Assembly: GCA_000434735.1 (NCBI GenBank)
Contig: FR881207.1
Span: forward strand, 1-22,338
From: Bacteroides sp. CAG:530
GTDB lineage: Bacteria > Bacteroidota > Bacteroidia > Bacteroidales > Bacteroidaceae
DNA length: 22,338 nucleotides
Direction of reading: 5' to 3'
Shown: positions 7,199 through 15,238 of the stretch, piece after piece
Position numbering within the stretch: the stretch's first letter is position 1
Layout: the number at the start of each line of letters is the position of its first letter
Notes under the pieces: model-generated
Told to the model about the DNA's origin: nothing
The model's database searches: none
What the model saw: the letters and a program-made list of their open reading frames with translations, nothing else
Made by a program: the position numbers and the translations under genes

Positions 7199-9214
7199 AT
7201 GAAAACCAGATCAATGCTTTTGAATGGAGCGGCACTGCTATGCCTTGCTACAGCATGCTCTCCGTCTTCGTCAGAATCGAACGAACCATTGCTCTCTCAA
7301 CAATCAGACTTTTATAATCTTATAAATGTCAAGAATGTGCCTACTCAGCCGCGTAACCCTTATGTTATGCTTAATCTTTTTGCTGACTTGGGTTCATGGT
7401 CGGGATACGCACTTCCTGAAAACGAGAGCAGCGACTACGCCGGCGCATTTATCGGCCCTATGGCTATGACCGGACGCGGTTGGGTGTCGGCAACTATGGC
7501 TCAGCCTTTCATCCAAGTCAACGGAAACCCTTACGACTTGGCTCGTAACATACAGACCAGCAAATATCTGCCCGGACGTTTGGTGCAGGAATTCAGCGAC
7601 GAACAACTTCAAGTTAAAACCGAACTATGCTTCCTTTCTTCAAGAACAGTGTTGGTACATTCTTCAGTAGAAAACTGCAGCAATCAGCCTCTCACATTGT
7701 CTTGGACTTGGAAAGGTGGATCATTCCCCGAAACAGCAACTTGGATCTTCGAAGACCATCAGGCTACAGCACTCCGTCTGAAAGACTCGGTACGTGTAGC
7801 TACTCGCTTCATTACTGCAGCAGATGTTACCCCAGTGGGCAAAGACAGTCTGCGTGTAAACGAAAAATCTGATTTCGTATTGCAACCTGGAGAATCGTAC
7901 ACATCAAACTATACTCAGACTTTGATGTTACGTAATGAAGATATGCAGGCAGAACTTGCTAAATGGCAAGCTCCCGATGCAGAACAATGCTTGAAGCAGA
8001 ACGCTGAACGTTGGAACGGATGGCTCGCTTCATTGCTGAACGGAAAGAGTAAATATCTGAAAGATAATATGTATCGCCGCGTGATTGTTAAAGCTATGAT
8101 GACGCTTAACAGTAACTGGCGTTCGGCTGCCGGTGATATCTTGCACGCAGGTAGCAACCCATCGTACACAGGCTTCTTGGGTGGTATCTGGTCATGGGAC
8201 TCTTGGAAAATCGCTTCGGCCAACGCTCTGTATAACCCAGAAATGGCTAAGGACGAAATGCGTACTTTGTTTGACCACCAAGCTCCTAACGGCATGGTGC
8301 CCGACTTTATCGGATATAATCGTCGATATAACAACTGGCGTGATACAAAACCACCTGTAGCAGGATGGGGTACAATGAACGTATACCGCGCATCTGGCGA
8401 CAAGGAATTCTTGGCAGAAATGTATCCGAAGTTGATGAAGTTCCATCGCTGGTGGTATGCAGAACGCGACCACGATCATAACGGTATCTGCGAATACGGT
8501 TCTACCGACGGTACTCTTATAGCAGCAGCATGGGAAAGCGGTATGGATAATGGCGTACGTTTTGACGACGCTGTAATGCTTCAGAACGGCGAAAACGCTT
8601 GGTCAATGAATCAGGAAAACATCTGCTTGAACTCATTCCTCTATGCTGATAAGTTGGCTTTGGCTGAAATGGCAGAAATCCTCGGCAAGAAAGACGAAGC
8701 CGCACAGCTTAAGAAAGAAGCAGAAGTAGTAGCAGAACATGTACGTACTAAGATGTTCGATCCTGAAACTGGATTCTTCTATGACACACGTCTCGAAACA
8801 GGCGAGTTCATCAAGGTGATGGGAGCAGAATGCTGGTTGCCGCTTTGGGCTGGTATAGCTACTCAGGAACAAGCTAAGGCTGTTATGGAAAAGATGATGG
8901 ATACTAACAAGTTCAATTCAACTCTTCCTCTTGGAACATTGGCTGTAGATCATCCGCGCTTGCGCCCGGTACGTGGATATTGGAGAGGTCCGGTATGGGT
9001 AGACCAAGTTTACTTCGGTATCACTGGTTTGCGTAAATACGGCTTCAACAAAGAAGCTGACTTCTTGACAGAGAAGTTCATCCGCAACGCTCAGGGTCTT
9101 ACTACCGACGGTACTATCAACGAAAACTATAACCCGTTGACAGGTGAACAGCTTAATGCACCTAACTTCGGTTGGTCATCGGCTACTATTATAAAGATGC
9201 TTTTGGAGAATTAA
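7199..9214 (+). CDS. GH63 glycoside hydrolase lipoprotein (YgjK-like alpha-glucosidase family)
   Basis: This 671-residue protein is predicted to be an inverting alpha-glycosidase with an (alpha/alpha)6 barrel. A lipoprotein signal peptide ends at CLATAC (cysteine 20), so it is anchored in the periplasm or at the outer membrane. An N-terminal beta-rich domain (about 40-260) precedes the barrel (about 290-671). Recalled comparison with E. coli YgjK aligns the general acid with Asp450 in WESGMD and the general base with Glu642 in INENYNPLTG; both are present. Other matching blocks are GGIWSWDSWKIAS, HDHNGICEYG, LPLGTLAV and YWRGPVWVDQVYFG. The GH63 family includes glucosidases acting on Glc-alpha linkages and mannosylglycerate hydrolases, so the exact substrate is open. 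It lies between a terminator and the GH2 gene, 35 nt before the latter. Nothing suggests truncation. Confidence 0.88.
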   Translation: MKTRSMLLNGAALLCLATACSPSSSESNEPLLSQQSDFYNLINVKNVPTQPRNPYVMLNLFADLGSWSGYALPENESSDYAGAFIGPMAMTGRGWVSATMAQPFIQVNGNPYDLARNIQTSKYLPGRLVQEFSDEQLQVKTELCFLSSRTVLVHSSVENCSNQPLTLSWTWKGGSFPETATWIFEDHQATALRLKDSVRVATRFITAADVTPVGKDSLRVNEKSDFVLQPGESYTSNYTQTLMLRNEDMQAELAKWQAPDAEQCLKQNAERWNGWLASLLNGKSKYLKDNMYRRVIVKAMMTLNSNWRSAAGDILHAGSNPSYTGFLGGIWSWDSWKIASANALYNPEMAKDEMRTLFDHQAPNGMVPDFIGYNRRYNNWRDTKPPVAGWGTMNVYRASGDKEFLAEMYPKLMKFHRWWYAERDHDHNGICEYGSTDGTLIAAAWESGMDNGVRFDDAVMLQNGENAWSMNQENICLNSFLYADKLALAEMAEILGKKDEAAQLKKEAEVVAEHVRTKMFDPETGFFYDTRLETGEFIKVMGAECWLPLWAGIATQEQAKAVMEKMMDTNKFNSTLPLGTLAVDHPRLRPVRGYWRGPVWVDQVYFGITGLRKYGFNKEADFLTEKFIRNAQGLTTDGTINENYNPLTGEQLNAPNFGWSSATIIKMLLEN

Positions 9215-9249
9215 ACAACTTCAATTTCTAATACTTTAATAAAATAAAC

Positions 9250-12200
9250 ATGAATAATAAATTGAAATTTACGCTATTTGCATTGTGCGCTCCTTGGATG
9301 GCAATGTATGCTCAGTATAACGGAGAGCCTATGCAGAAACCGCAGGAGCAGGCTAAGCAGCAGCAACAGCAGGTGGTACAGCGTAACAAATATCCTCACT
9401 CTGATAACGACTGGGAAAACTTTAATGTACTTCATATCAACCGTCTTCCTTCGGCTGCTACATTCTTGGGTTATCCTACCCGCGAATTGGCTCGCGAAGA
9501 TAACAAGGCTAAATCTCCTTGGTTTCTTTCTCTGAACGGTACTTGGAAATTCAAATACGTAGGCCGTTACGACCAGCGTCCGATGGATTTCTGGAAAATA
9601 GGTTTCGACCTTTCTTCTTGGAATGACATCCCCGTTCCGTCTAACTGGGAAATGGAAGGATATGGATATCCATTCTACGTAGGTTCAGGTTACGGTATCA
9701 AGAAGAACCCGCCGTTGATTGCAGTAGAAAACAGCCCTGTAGGTTCGTACAAACGCACCTTTACTATCCCTGCCGACTGGAAAGGAAAACAAATCGTGGT
9801 TTACTTCGGAAGCGTTGCCTCTTCATTCTATGTATGGGTTAACGGAAAGCAGGTAGGCTATTCGCAGGATTCTAAGACTCCGGCTGAATTCGATATCACT
9901 CCGTATGTAAAAGCAGGAGAAAACGAAATCTCTGTTCAGGTGTTCAAGTTTAGCGACGGTTACTATCTGGAAGACCAGGACTTCTGGCGTTTGGCAGGTA
10001 TCCAACGCGACGTATATGTTTACGCTCGTCCGAAAGTACACGTACGCGACTTTGAAGTTGTTACCGACCTTGACCGCACTTATACCGATGCCGATTTTCA
10101 TCTCTATGTAGAATTAGGAAAAGCCGGCGGTGGCAAGATTAGCGGAGCTGAAGTAGAAGCCGAATTGCAGGATGCACAAGGCAAGACTGTATATAAAGAA
10201 ACTAAGCGTTGGAATCCTAAGGAAGATGTTCTGCATTTCATGCGCCACGTAGAAAAGCCGCTTTTGTGGAGTGCTGAAATTCCTAACCTCTATCGTCTTC
10301 AGATTGCTTTGCGCGTAGGCGGTAAGGTACAGCAGTACATCACTCGCAAGATTGGTTTCCGCGAATGCGAAACTCGTCACGCACAGCTGTTGGTTAACGG
10401 TAAGCCTATTTATATTAAAGGTGTAAACCGTCACGAACACGACCCATATAAGGGACACGTTGTAGACGAAGCGTCTATGATACAGGATATCAAGTTGATG
10501 AAGGAACTTAACATTAACTGTGTACGTACTTCTCACTATCCTAACGACCCACGCTGGTATGAACTTTGCGACGAATACGGACTTTATGTAGTAGACGAAG
10601 CAAACATAGAAAGCCACGGTATGGGATATAATCCTAACAAGTGCTTGGCTAACCAGCCTGAATGGGAACCAGCATTTATCGACCGTACAGAACGTATGTT
10701 CGAGCGCGACAAGAACCATCCGTCTGTAATTATCTGGAGTTTGGGTAACGAAACCGGTGAAGGATGTAACTTTGCGGCTACTTACCGCTGGGTACACGCT
10801 AACGACCGTTCACAGCGCCCTGTTCATTCAGAAGACGGTATCAAGGGGCCTTTCACTGATATCTTCTGCCCGATGTATAAGAAGATTGACGTGCTGATTA
10901 ATCACACTCTCTACTTGCCTAACAAGCCGTTGATTCTTTGTGAATACGCTCATGCAATGGGTAACAGTATCGGTAACTTGCAAGATTATTGGGATGTAAT
11001 AGAGAAGTATCCTTCTTTGCAGGGTGGACATATTTGGGACTGGGTTGACCAGGGATTCGCAACTAAGACTGCCGACGGCAAACCGTTCATGGCTTACGGT
11101 GGTGACTTGGCTCCTAAGGGTGTTCCTAGTTCGGCTAACTTCTGTATGAACGGTATCATCGCTGCCGATCGTACTCTCAAACCACACGCTTACGAAGTGA
11201 AACGCGTATATCAGAATATCGCATTCCGTCTGGCCGACTATCACGAAGGCTTGGTAGAATTGCAGAATAAGTATTTCTTCAAAGACTTGAAGGACTTCAA
11301 CTTCTACTGGAAGTTGGAAGGCAACGGTGAAGAGTTGGCTAAGGGCCAGATTGAAAACGTTGCTTTGGCTCCACAACAAAAGGCGATATTCCGTACATCT
11401 TTCCCGAAGGTTACACCTGCTCCTGGAGTAGAATATTTCGTTCGCTTCTATGCTTGCTTGAAGAATGACGAAGGTTTGTTGAAAGCAAACACAGAATTGG
11501 CAGACGCTCAAGCTGAATTGCCTTTCTATCAGCCGCTGCAGGCAGCTAAGCAAGCTGGCAAGGTAGATATGAAGCAAACAGCTGAAAGACTTTCTTTGTC
11601 GGCTAACGGCTCTGAAGTAGAATTTGATAAGGCAAACGGTGCTCTTTGCTCTTGGAAACAAGCTGGCAAGGAATGGATCAAGTCTCCGTTGCTTCCTAAC
11701 TTCTGGCGTCCTGTTACTGATAACGATATGGGTAACGGCATGAACTACACTCTCCGTGCTTGGCGCGAAGCTGGTAAGAACGCTCGTCTCGAAGAAATGA
11801 CTCACCACGCTTTGAACGAAGGCGGTTATGAAGTGGTTTCTACTTATCGCCTTGACAGTGTAGCTGGTTCTACATTCAAGATTACTTATCGTATGCAGTC
11901 TCGTGGTTGCCTCGATGTAGAATGCCTCTTCATCCCGGCTAACGATACATTGCCGTTGATGCCTCGTATGGGTGTCAGCGTAGGTTTGGCACGCGAAGCT
12001 TCTCAGATGAGCTGGTTGGGACGTGGTCCTCACGAAAACTATTGCGACCGTAACACTTCGGCTTACGTAGGTCTTTACCACGGTGCCGTAAAAGATGAAT
12101 GCTATCTTTACGACCGTCCTCAAGAAAATGGAAACAAGACAGACGTTCGTTGGATGTCATTGACCGATGCACAGGGGGCAGGTTTGATGGCTATCGGACA

Positions 12201-12486
12201 GCCGTTCCTCAGCACAAGCGCATGGCCTTATGATCCTGCATCATTGGATGAACCGGGTCTCCGCAAGAGCCAGCGTCACCAGAGTGATGTTCGCGAATCA
12301 GACGTTATCACTTGGAACCTCGACCTTAAGCAAATGGGTGTAGGTGGTGATACCAGCTGGGGTGCATTCCCTCATCAGCAGTACTTGATTCCGGCAGAAC
12401 GCCAGTCGTTCTCGTTCCGTCTCTGTCCTGCTCGTTCAGCAGATGGCGCAGCCGAAGGCAAGCAGTATCTGAACATGAAACCTTAA
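9250..12486 (+). CDS. Secreted GH2 beta-galactosidase (LacZ-type five-domain)
   Basis: This 1,078-residue GH2 enzyme removes terminal beta-galactose by a retaining mechanism. A signal peptide with likely cleavage after Ala21 (AMYA-QYN) sends it to the periplasm. The order is: a glutamine-rich linker (about 32-44), jelly-roll sugar-binding domain (about 60-260), Ig-like domain, TIM barrel (about 375-660), second Ig-like domain, and C-terminal beta-sandwich (about 790-1065). The acid/base is Glu501 in SLGNETGEG, and the nucleophile is Glu565 in LCEYAHAMGNS. LacZ-type signatures NRHEHDP (393-399), RTSHYPNDPRWYELCDEYGL and WDWVDQG are all present. The C-terminal beta-sandwich domain points to beta-galactosidase rather than mannosidase or glucuronidase. 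It is the last gene of the PUL and is followed by a terminator. Linkage and aglycone are not evident from sequence. Confidence 0.92.
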   Translation: MNNKLKFTLFALCAPWMAMYAQYNGEPMQKPQEQAKQQQQQVVQRNKYPHSDNDWENFNVLHINRLPSAATFLGYPTRELAREDNKAKSPWFLSLNGTWKFKYVGRYDQRPMDFWKIGFDLSSWNDIPVPSNWEMEGYGYPFYVGSGYGIKKNPPLIAVENSPVGSYKRTFTIPADWKGKQIVVYFGSVASSFYVWVNGKQVGYSQDSKTPAEFDITPYVKAGENEISVQVFKFSDGYYLEDQDFWRLAGIQRDVYVYARPKVHVRDFEVVTDLDRTYTDADFHLYVELGKAGGGKISGAEVEAELQDAQGKTVYKETKRWNPKEDVLHFMRHVEKPLLWSAEIPNLYRLQIALRVGGKVQQYITRKIGFRECETRHAQLLVNGKPIYIKGVNRHEHDPYKGHVVDEASMIQDIKLMKELNINCVRTSHYPNDPRWYELCDEYGLYVVDEANIESHGMGYNPNKCLANQPEWEPAFIDRTERMFERDKNHPSVIIWSLGNETGEGCNFAATYRWVHANDRSQRPVHSEDGIKGPFTDIFCPMYKKIDVLINHTLYLPNKPLILCEYAHAMGNSIGNLQDYWDVIEKYPSLQGGHIWDWVDQGFATKTADGKPFMAYGGDLAPKGVPSSANFCMNGIIAADRTLKPHAYEVKRVYQNIAFRLADYHEGLVELQNKYFFKDLKDFNFYWKLEGNGEELAKGQIENVALAPQQKAIFRTSFPKVTPAPGVEYFVRFYACLKNDEGLLKANTELADAQAELPFYQPLQAAKQAGKVDMKQTAERLSLSANGSEVEFDKANGALCSWKQAGKEWIKSPLLPNFWRPVTDNDMGNGMNYTLRAWREAGKNARLEEMTHHALNEGGYEVVSTYRLDSVAGSTFKITYRMQSRGCLDVECLFIPANDTLPLMPRMGVSVGLAREASQMSWLGRGPHENYCDRNTSAYVGLYHGAVKDECYLYDRPQENGNKTDVRWMSLTDAQGAGLMAIGQPFLSTSAWPYDPASLDEPGLRKSQRHQSDVRESDVITWNLDLKQMGVGGDTSWGAFPHQQYLIPAERQSFSFRLCPARSADGAAEGKQYLNMKP

Positions 12487-12522
12487 TATAGGCTTTTGTA
12501 CATTTTCTTATAGATTTACCCG

Positions 12523-12573
12523 GTCCGGTGCAGTAAGGCGATTAAGCCGCTGCATCGGACTTTTTGTTGTTTT
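12523..12573 (+). terminator. Intrinsic terminator closing the PUL
   Basis: GTCCGGTGCAG (12523-12533) pairs with CTGCATCGGAC (12550-12560) over 11 bp with one G-T pair. The T-rich tail TTTTTGTTGTTTT follows. It lies about 36 nt after the GH2 stop and before the DUF4160 gene. Confidence 0.85.
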
Positions 12574-12634
12574 GTATAGTGGACTTTGAATAAAAAATAT
12601 AGCCTGAAAAATATATATAATGATTTTAAATGCT

Positions 12635-12642
12635 TATATTTG
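12635..12642 (+). promoter_or_regulatory. -7 element for the DUF4160-DUF2442 pair
   Basis: TATATTTG matches the Bacteroides -7 consensus TAnnTTTG exactly and would start transcription near 12650, about 20 nt before the ATG at 12669. No good TTTG lies about 20 nt upstream, so the -33 part is weak. Confidence 0.5.
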
Positions 12643-12668
12643 TGTAAGTTACTAATACGATATAGCTT

Positions 12669-12926
12669 ATGCCTGAAATTTGTAGATTCTTCGGTATTAT
12701 TATATTCCTTTATTGGAAAGATCATAATCCACCACATATTCATTTTACTTATGGTGATTATGAATGTTCTATTAGTGTTTTAGATCGAATTGTAGACGGT
12801 CAAGCACCTGCGAAAGTTATCGCAAAAGTAAATGAGTGGGTTGATTTGCATGAAGCAGAAATTCTTTCTCTTTGGGAAAAGGCTCAAAAAGGGGAGAAGA
12901 TAGAAAAGATAGAACCTTTAAAATAA
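12669..12926 (+). CDS. DUF4160 domain protein, possible toxin-like partner
   Basis: This 85-residue protein covers the whole DUF4160 fold: IIFLYWKDHNPPHIHFTYGD (11-30) holds the family hallmark of a short hydrophobic strand followed by PPHxH and a YG turn, then the helix KVIAKVNEWVDLHEAEIL (49-66). The paired histidines at 23 and 25 are the obvious candidates for a functional site. The family has no established biochemistry that I can cite. It is commonly found beside DUF2442, as here (7-nt gap to the next start), and such pairs have been proposed as toxin-antitoxin modules. A start upstream of 12669 is not supported. Codon use is more AT-rich than the PUL genes on the left, consistent with acquisition. 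The domain call is firm; the function is unproven. Confidence 0.85.
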   Translation: MPEICRFFGIIIFLYWKDHNPPHIHFTYGDYECSISVLDRIVDGQAPAKVIAKVNEWVDLHEAEILSLWEKAQKGEKIEKIEPLK

Positions 12927-12933
12927 ATAGCTT

Positions 12934-13167
12934 ATGTTACGAGTAATAGATGTAGATTATATCAGCGATTACAAGCTTCTTGTAACTTTCAGCGATGGGA
13001 ATAGAAAGATTGTGAATTTGGAACCATATCTTAAAGGCGAGGTTTTCGGTGAATTATTGGATAAGGAGAAATTTGTTCAATATGGCTTGACTCGCGTTAC
13101 TATTGAATGGGCCAATGGAGCAGATCTTGCTCCCGAGTTTTTATATGAAATTGGTACAGTAGCATAA
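12934..13167 (+). CDS. DUF2442 domain protein, possible antitoxin-like partner
   Basis: This 77-residue single-domain protein follows the DUF4160 gene by 7 nt and is clearly co-transcribed. The DUF2442 pattern is present throughout: VTFSDGNRKIVNLEPYLKG (17-35), FGELLDKEKF, and the C-terminal signature VTIEWANGADLAPEFLYE (55-72). Proteins of this family sit next to DUF4160 proteins in many bacteria and may bind them or DNA, but this is by association only. It has no signal peptide or membrane segment, so it is cytoplasmic. The stop is followed within 26 nt by a long hairpin. Confidence 0.85.
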   Translation: MLRVIDVDYISDYKLLVTFSDGNRKIVNLEPYLKGEVFGELLDKEKFVQYGLTRVTIEWANGADLAPEFLYEIGTVA

Positions 13168-13193
13168 TCACAGATTCCTGTACGTTGTTATTA

Positions 13194-13253
13194 ATACTGC
13201 CCGGTAAAAGTCAGCTTTATATAATATTGTGGCTGGCTTTTACCGGGCAGTAT
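13194..13253. terminator. Long near-perfect inverted repeat between convergent genes
   Basis: A 22-nt left arm (13194-13215, starting ATACTGCCCGGTAAAAG) pairs with 13232-13253 over its full length with a single T-G pair. The loop is 16 nt and AT-rich. It lies between the DUF2442 stop (13167) and the argF' stop on the other strand (13265), so a two-way transcription stop is the simplest reading. Neither arm has a good T-run outside it, which is atypical, and the stem is longer than the other terminators here. A small mobile-element remnant is an alternative. Confidence 0.6.
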
Positions 13254-13264
13254 GATAGTTATGC

Positions 13265-14230
13265 TTATTTCAACGCTTGCAACATTCGTTTCAAAACTAC
13301 TGTGGCCGAGATTTCACGGTTGGCAGCTTCTGGAATAACCAATGAAGTAGGCGCTTCTATCACATCGTCGGTAACAATCATGTTGCGGCGTACCGGTAAG
13401 CAGTGCATAAAGAAAGCATCGTTAGTAAGAGCCATGTGCTCTGTATCTACGGTCCAACTCATGTCTTTGCTCAATATCTTTCCGTAATCTTCAGGATTTG
13501 TTACACCAGGACAAGCCCAGTTCTTGGCGTAGATAAAGTCGGCACCTTCGAACGCTTTTTTCTGATCGTATTCCACTTTGGCTCCACGTACGAATTTGGG
13601 GTCAAGCTCATATCCGTGCGGATGAGTAATCACAAAGTCTACGTCGGCTTCGTTCATGAAGTCGGCGAATGAGTTAGGAACAGCCTGCGGAAGTGCACGT
13701 GGATGAGGTGCCCATGTCAATACAACCTTAGGACGCTCTGTCTTCTTATATTCCTCTATTGTAATCAAGTCGGCGAAAGCCTGAAGCGGGTGTCCTGTAG
13801 CAGCCTCCATAGAGAAGACAGGCTTGCCAGAGTATTTTATGAATTGATTCAGAATCTTTTCGTTGTAATCGTCTTCTCTGCTCTCGAAACGTGCGAAAGA
13901 ACGCACTCCGATGATATCGCAATAAGAAGCCATTACGGGGATAGCTTCGAGCAAGTGTTCACTCTTGTCGCCGTCCATAATTACGCCGCGCTCAGTCTCC
14001 AGTTTCCAAGCACCCTGATTAACGTCGAGCACAATTACATCCATGCCAAGGTTTCGTGCAGCCTTCTGAGTGCTGAGGCGTGTACGAAGACTGTTGTTGA
14101 AGAATATAAGCAAGCAAGTGCGGTGCTTGCCAAGCGATTCATATTTATAACGGTCTTTCTTTATTTCAAAGGCTTCAGAAAGGGCGGTCTTCAAGTCGCC
14201 AAGGTCGAATACATTCGTATAAGTTCTCAT
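13265..14230 (-). CDS. argF': N-succinyl-L-ornithine transcarbamylase (ArgF')
   Basis: This 321-residue enzyme transfers a carbamoyl group from carbamoyl phosphate to N-succinyl-L-ornithine in the succinylated arginine pathway of Bacteroidetes. The carbamoyl-phosphate loop is SLRTR (47-51) instead of the STRTR of standard ornithine transcarbamylases. HPLQ (147-150), WAPHPRALPQAVPNSF (173-188) and HCLPVRR (276-282) are present. The whole sequence resembles the Bacteroides fragilis succinylornithine enzyme. Residue 90, in GDKSEHLLEA, is serine; by recall the B. fragilis enzyme has proline there, and glutamate at the equivalent place gives acetylornithine specificity, so serine is still compatible with succinylornithine. 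The protein is cytoplasmic and works as a trimer in this family. It is transcribed alone toward the hairpin at 13194-13253. The start Met fits the family length. Confidence 0.92.
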   Translation of the reverse strand: MRTYTNVFDLGDLKTALSEAFEIKKDRYKYESLGKHRTCLLIFFNNSLRTRLSTQKAARNLGMDVIVLDVNQGAWKLETERGVIMDGDKSEHLLEAIPVMASYCDIIGVRSFARFESREDDYNEKILNQFIKYSGKPVFSMEAATGHPLQAFADLITIEEYKKTERPKVVLTWAPHPRALPQAVPNSFADFMNEADVDFVITHPHGYELDPKFVRGAKVEYDQKKAFEGADFIYAKNWACPGVTNPEDYGKILSKDMSWTVDTEHMALTNDAFFMHCLPVRRNMIVTDDVIEAPTSLVIPEAANREISATVVLKRMLQALK

Positions 14231-14306
14231 GATATAATAAGTTTTATGTTTATATACTGTAGTGCTTCATTCATCACCAAGCTATCCGCTGTTTGATGAA
14301 CTATTG

Positions 14307-14314
14307 CAAAAATA
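14307..14314 (-). promoter_or_regulatory. -7 element for argF'
   Basis: On the minus strand this reads TATTTTTG, an exact TAnnTTTG match about 77 nt upstream of the argF' start. The -33 region (around 14333-14338) is poor. No arginine-repressor operator could be recognised by eye. Confidence 0.4.
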
Positions 14315-14355
14315 GCCTTATTTCTGATATTCCGATTAAAATATTCAGGTTTCGA

Positions 14356-14386
14356 TTCGAATATATTGAAAAAAAGACTATCTTTG
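14356..14386 (+). promoter_or_regulatory. Promoter for the DUF2007 operon
   Basis: TATCTTTG (14379-14386) is an exact -7 match. TTCG (14356-14359) is a one-mismatch -33 element 19 nt upstream. The predicted start near 14393 gives a leader of about 55 nt. It lies back to back with the argF' promoter. Confidence 0.5.
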
Positions 14387-14447
14387 GATAAACATACAGA
14401 GAACATTATCCTTATTTAATATTAACCCTTTAAAACGTAACAAGACT

Positions 14448-14678
14448 ATGGCAGAAAGAACTTATGGATCGTTGGTGGAGGTTTTTAAAGGTAGCCTCTG
14501 GGAAGCTGAATTGGTCAAGGGACTGTTGATTTCGGCTGGAGTAGACGCAATGCTTAAAGATGAGACATTGTCGGCGGTAACATCTCCTTATTCTAATGTA
14601 GGAGGTACAGTATTGGTTATGGTTAATAAGGAAGAGGAGGTGTATGCACGAAAAGTAGTTAAAGAGAGAAGAGTATGA
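14448..14678 (+). CDS. DUF2007 small protein (putative signal-transducing family)
   Basis: This 76-residue cytoplasmic protein spans the DUF2007 fold: an N-terminal strand VEVFKGSLWEAELVKGLLISAGVDA, followed by the central block LKDETLSAV and a second strand VLVMVNKEEEVYARKVV. The layout resembles a small ferredoxin-like/PII-type fold, and the family is annotated as putative signal transducers without a proven ligand. It ends inside the start of the next gene (ATGA at 14675-14678), so the two are translationally coupled. There is no obvious anomaly. Confidence 0.8.
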   Translation: MAERTYGSLVEVFKGSLWEAELVKGLLISAGVDAMLKDETLSAVTSPYSNVGGTVLVMVNKEEEVYARKVVKERRV

Positions 14679-15145
14679 ATTTAAAATTTCTTGTAGTGCT
14701 AATATTGGCTCTCGGTGCTGTAAGTGCTTCGAGTGCGCAGGCGTTGCAAAAGGTGAAATGGAAAGCCTACGGGGTACAGTTTAATGCGCCCGTAGGCTTT
14801 GTTGTAGAAGATGATTCGGAAGACGGCTACATCATCAGTACAAAAGAGTATTATATTACGGTGCAGTTGCTGGAGGGCGATGGCATAAAGCGTTCCGAGT
14901 TGGCTAAGGATTTGAAGAATGTGGCCACCGACGATGAAGTGACCCAGCAGACAAAGGTGGAATCGTTCGAAACGCCGCAATTCTACGTGGTATGGCTGAA
15001 AGGCAATTGTGAAACCGATCAGTGTATGTATAGTTATCTGCTCGATAAGAAAGAGGGAACAGGCTTCTATCTATCAGTTATTTATCAGAAGAAAACGGAT
15101 GAAATTCCGTTGCAGATACTGAAAAGTTTTCAGCTGTTCGAATAA
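14675..15145 (+). CDS. Exported protein of unknown function, coupled to DUF2007
   Basis: I do not recognise this 156-residue protein. A signal peptide is clear (residues 1-23, MNLKFLVVLILALGAVSASS then AQA), and the mature part has an alternating beta pattern from WKAYGVQFNAPVGFVV onward, with two cysteines at 112 and 117 (CETDQC) that could form a disulfide in the periplasm. There is no lipobox and no second membrane segment. The start overlaps the DUF2007 stop by 4 nt, indicating translational coupling, so the cytoplasmic and exported proteins are probably needed in a fixed ratio. The beta-rich mature domain looks like a small periplasmic stress or lipid-binding type, but no family is claimed. 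Confidence 0.8.
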   Translation: MNLKFLVVLILALGAVSASSAQALQKVKWKAYGVQFNAPVGFVVEDDSEDGYIISTKEYYITVQLLEGDGIKRSELAKDLKNVATDDEVTQQTKVESFETPQFYVVWLKGNCETDQCMYSYLLDKKEGTGFYLSVIYQKKTDEIPLQILKSFQLFE

Positions 15146-15238
15146 AATGTTGTATTAAATTGGCTTAACTATTATCTCGTTTTTATTTTTAATATCTAAC
15201 TTAGAGGCAATATTTAAGAACCTTAAAATGTCTCTGGG

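Noticed and set aside
9343..9382. Slippery poly-glutamine tract in the GH2 gene as a phase-variation site
   Set aside because: It is a short mixed CAG/CAA run in a linker after the signal peptide; the frame is intact and unit changes would keep it in frame.
10828..12123. Long open frame of 431 codons on the minus strand inside the GH2 gene
   Set aside because: It is fully antisense to an intact gene, shows no recognisable domain, and follows from the biased codon use of the sense gene.
12586..12783. Frame of 65 codons overlapping the DUF4160 start
   Set aside because: It overlaps the well-supported DUF4160 gene in another frame and has no domain.
13703..14296. Plus-strand frame of 197 codons across argF'
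   Set aside because: It is antisense to argF' with no family resemblance.
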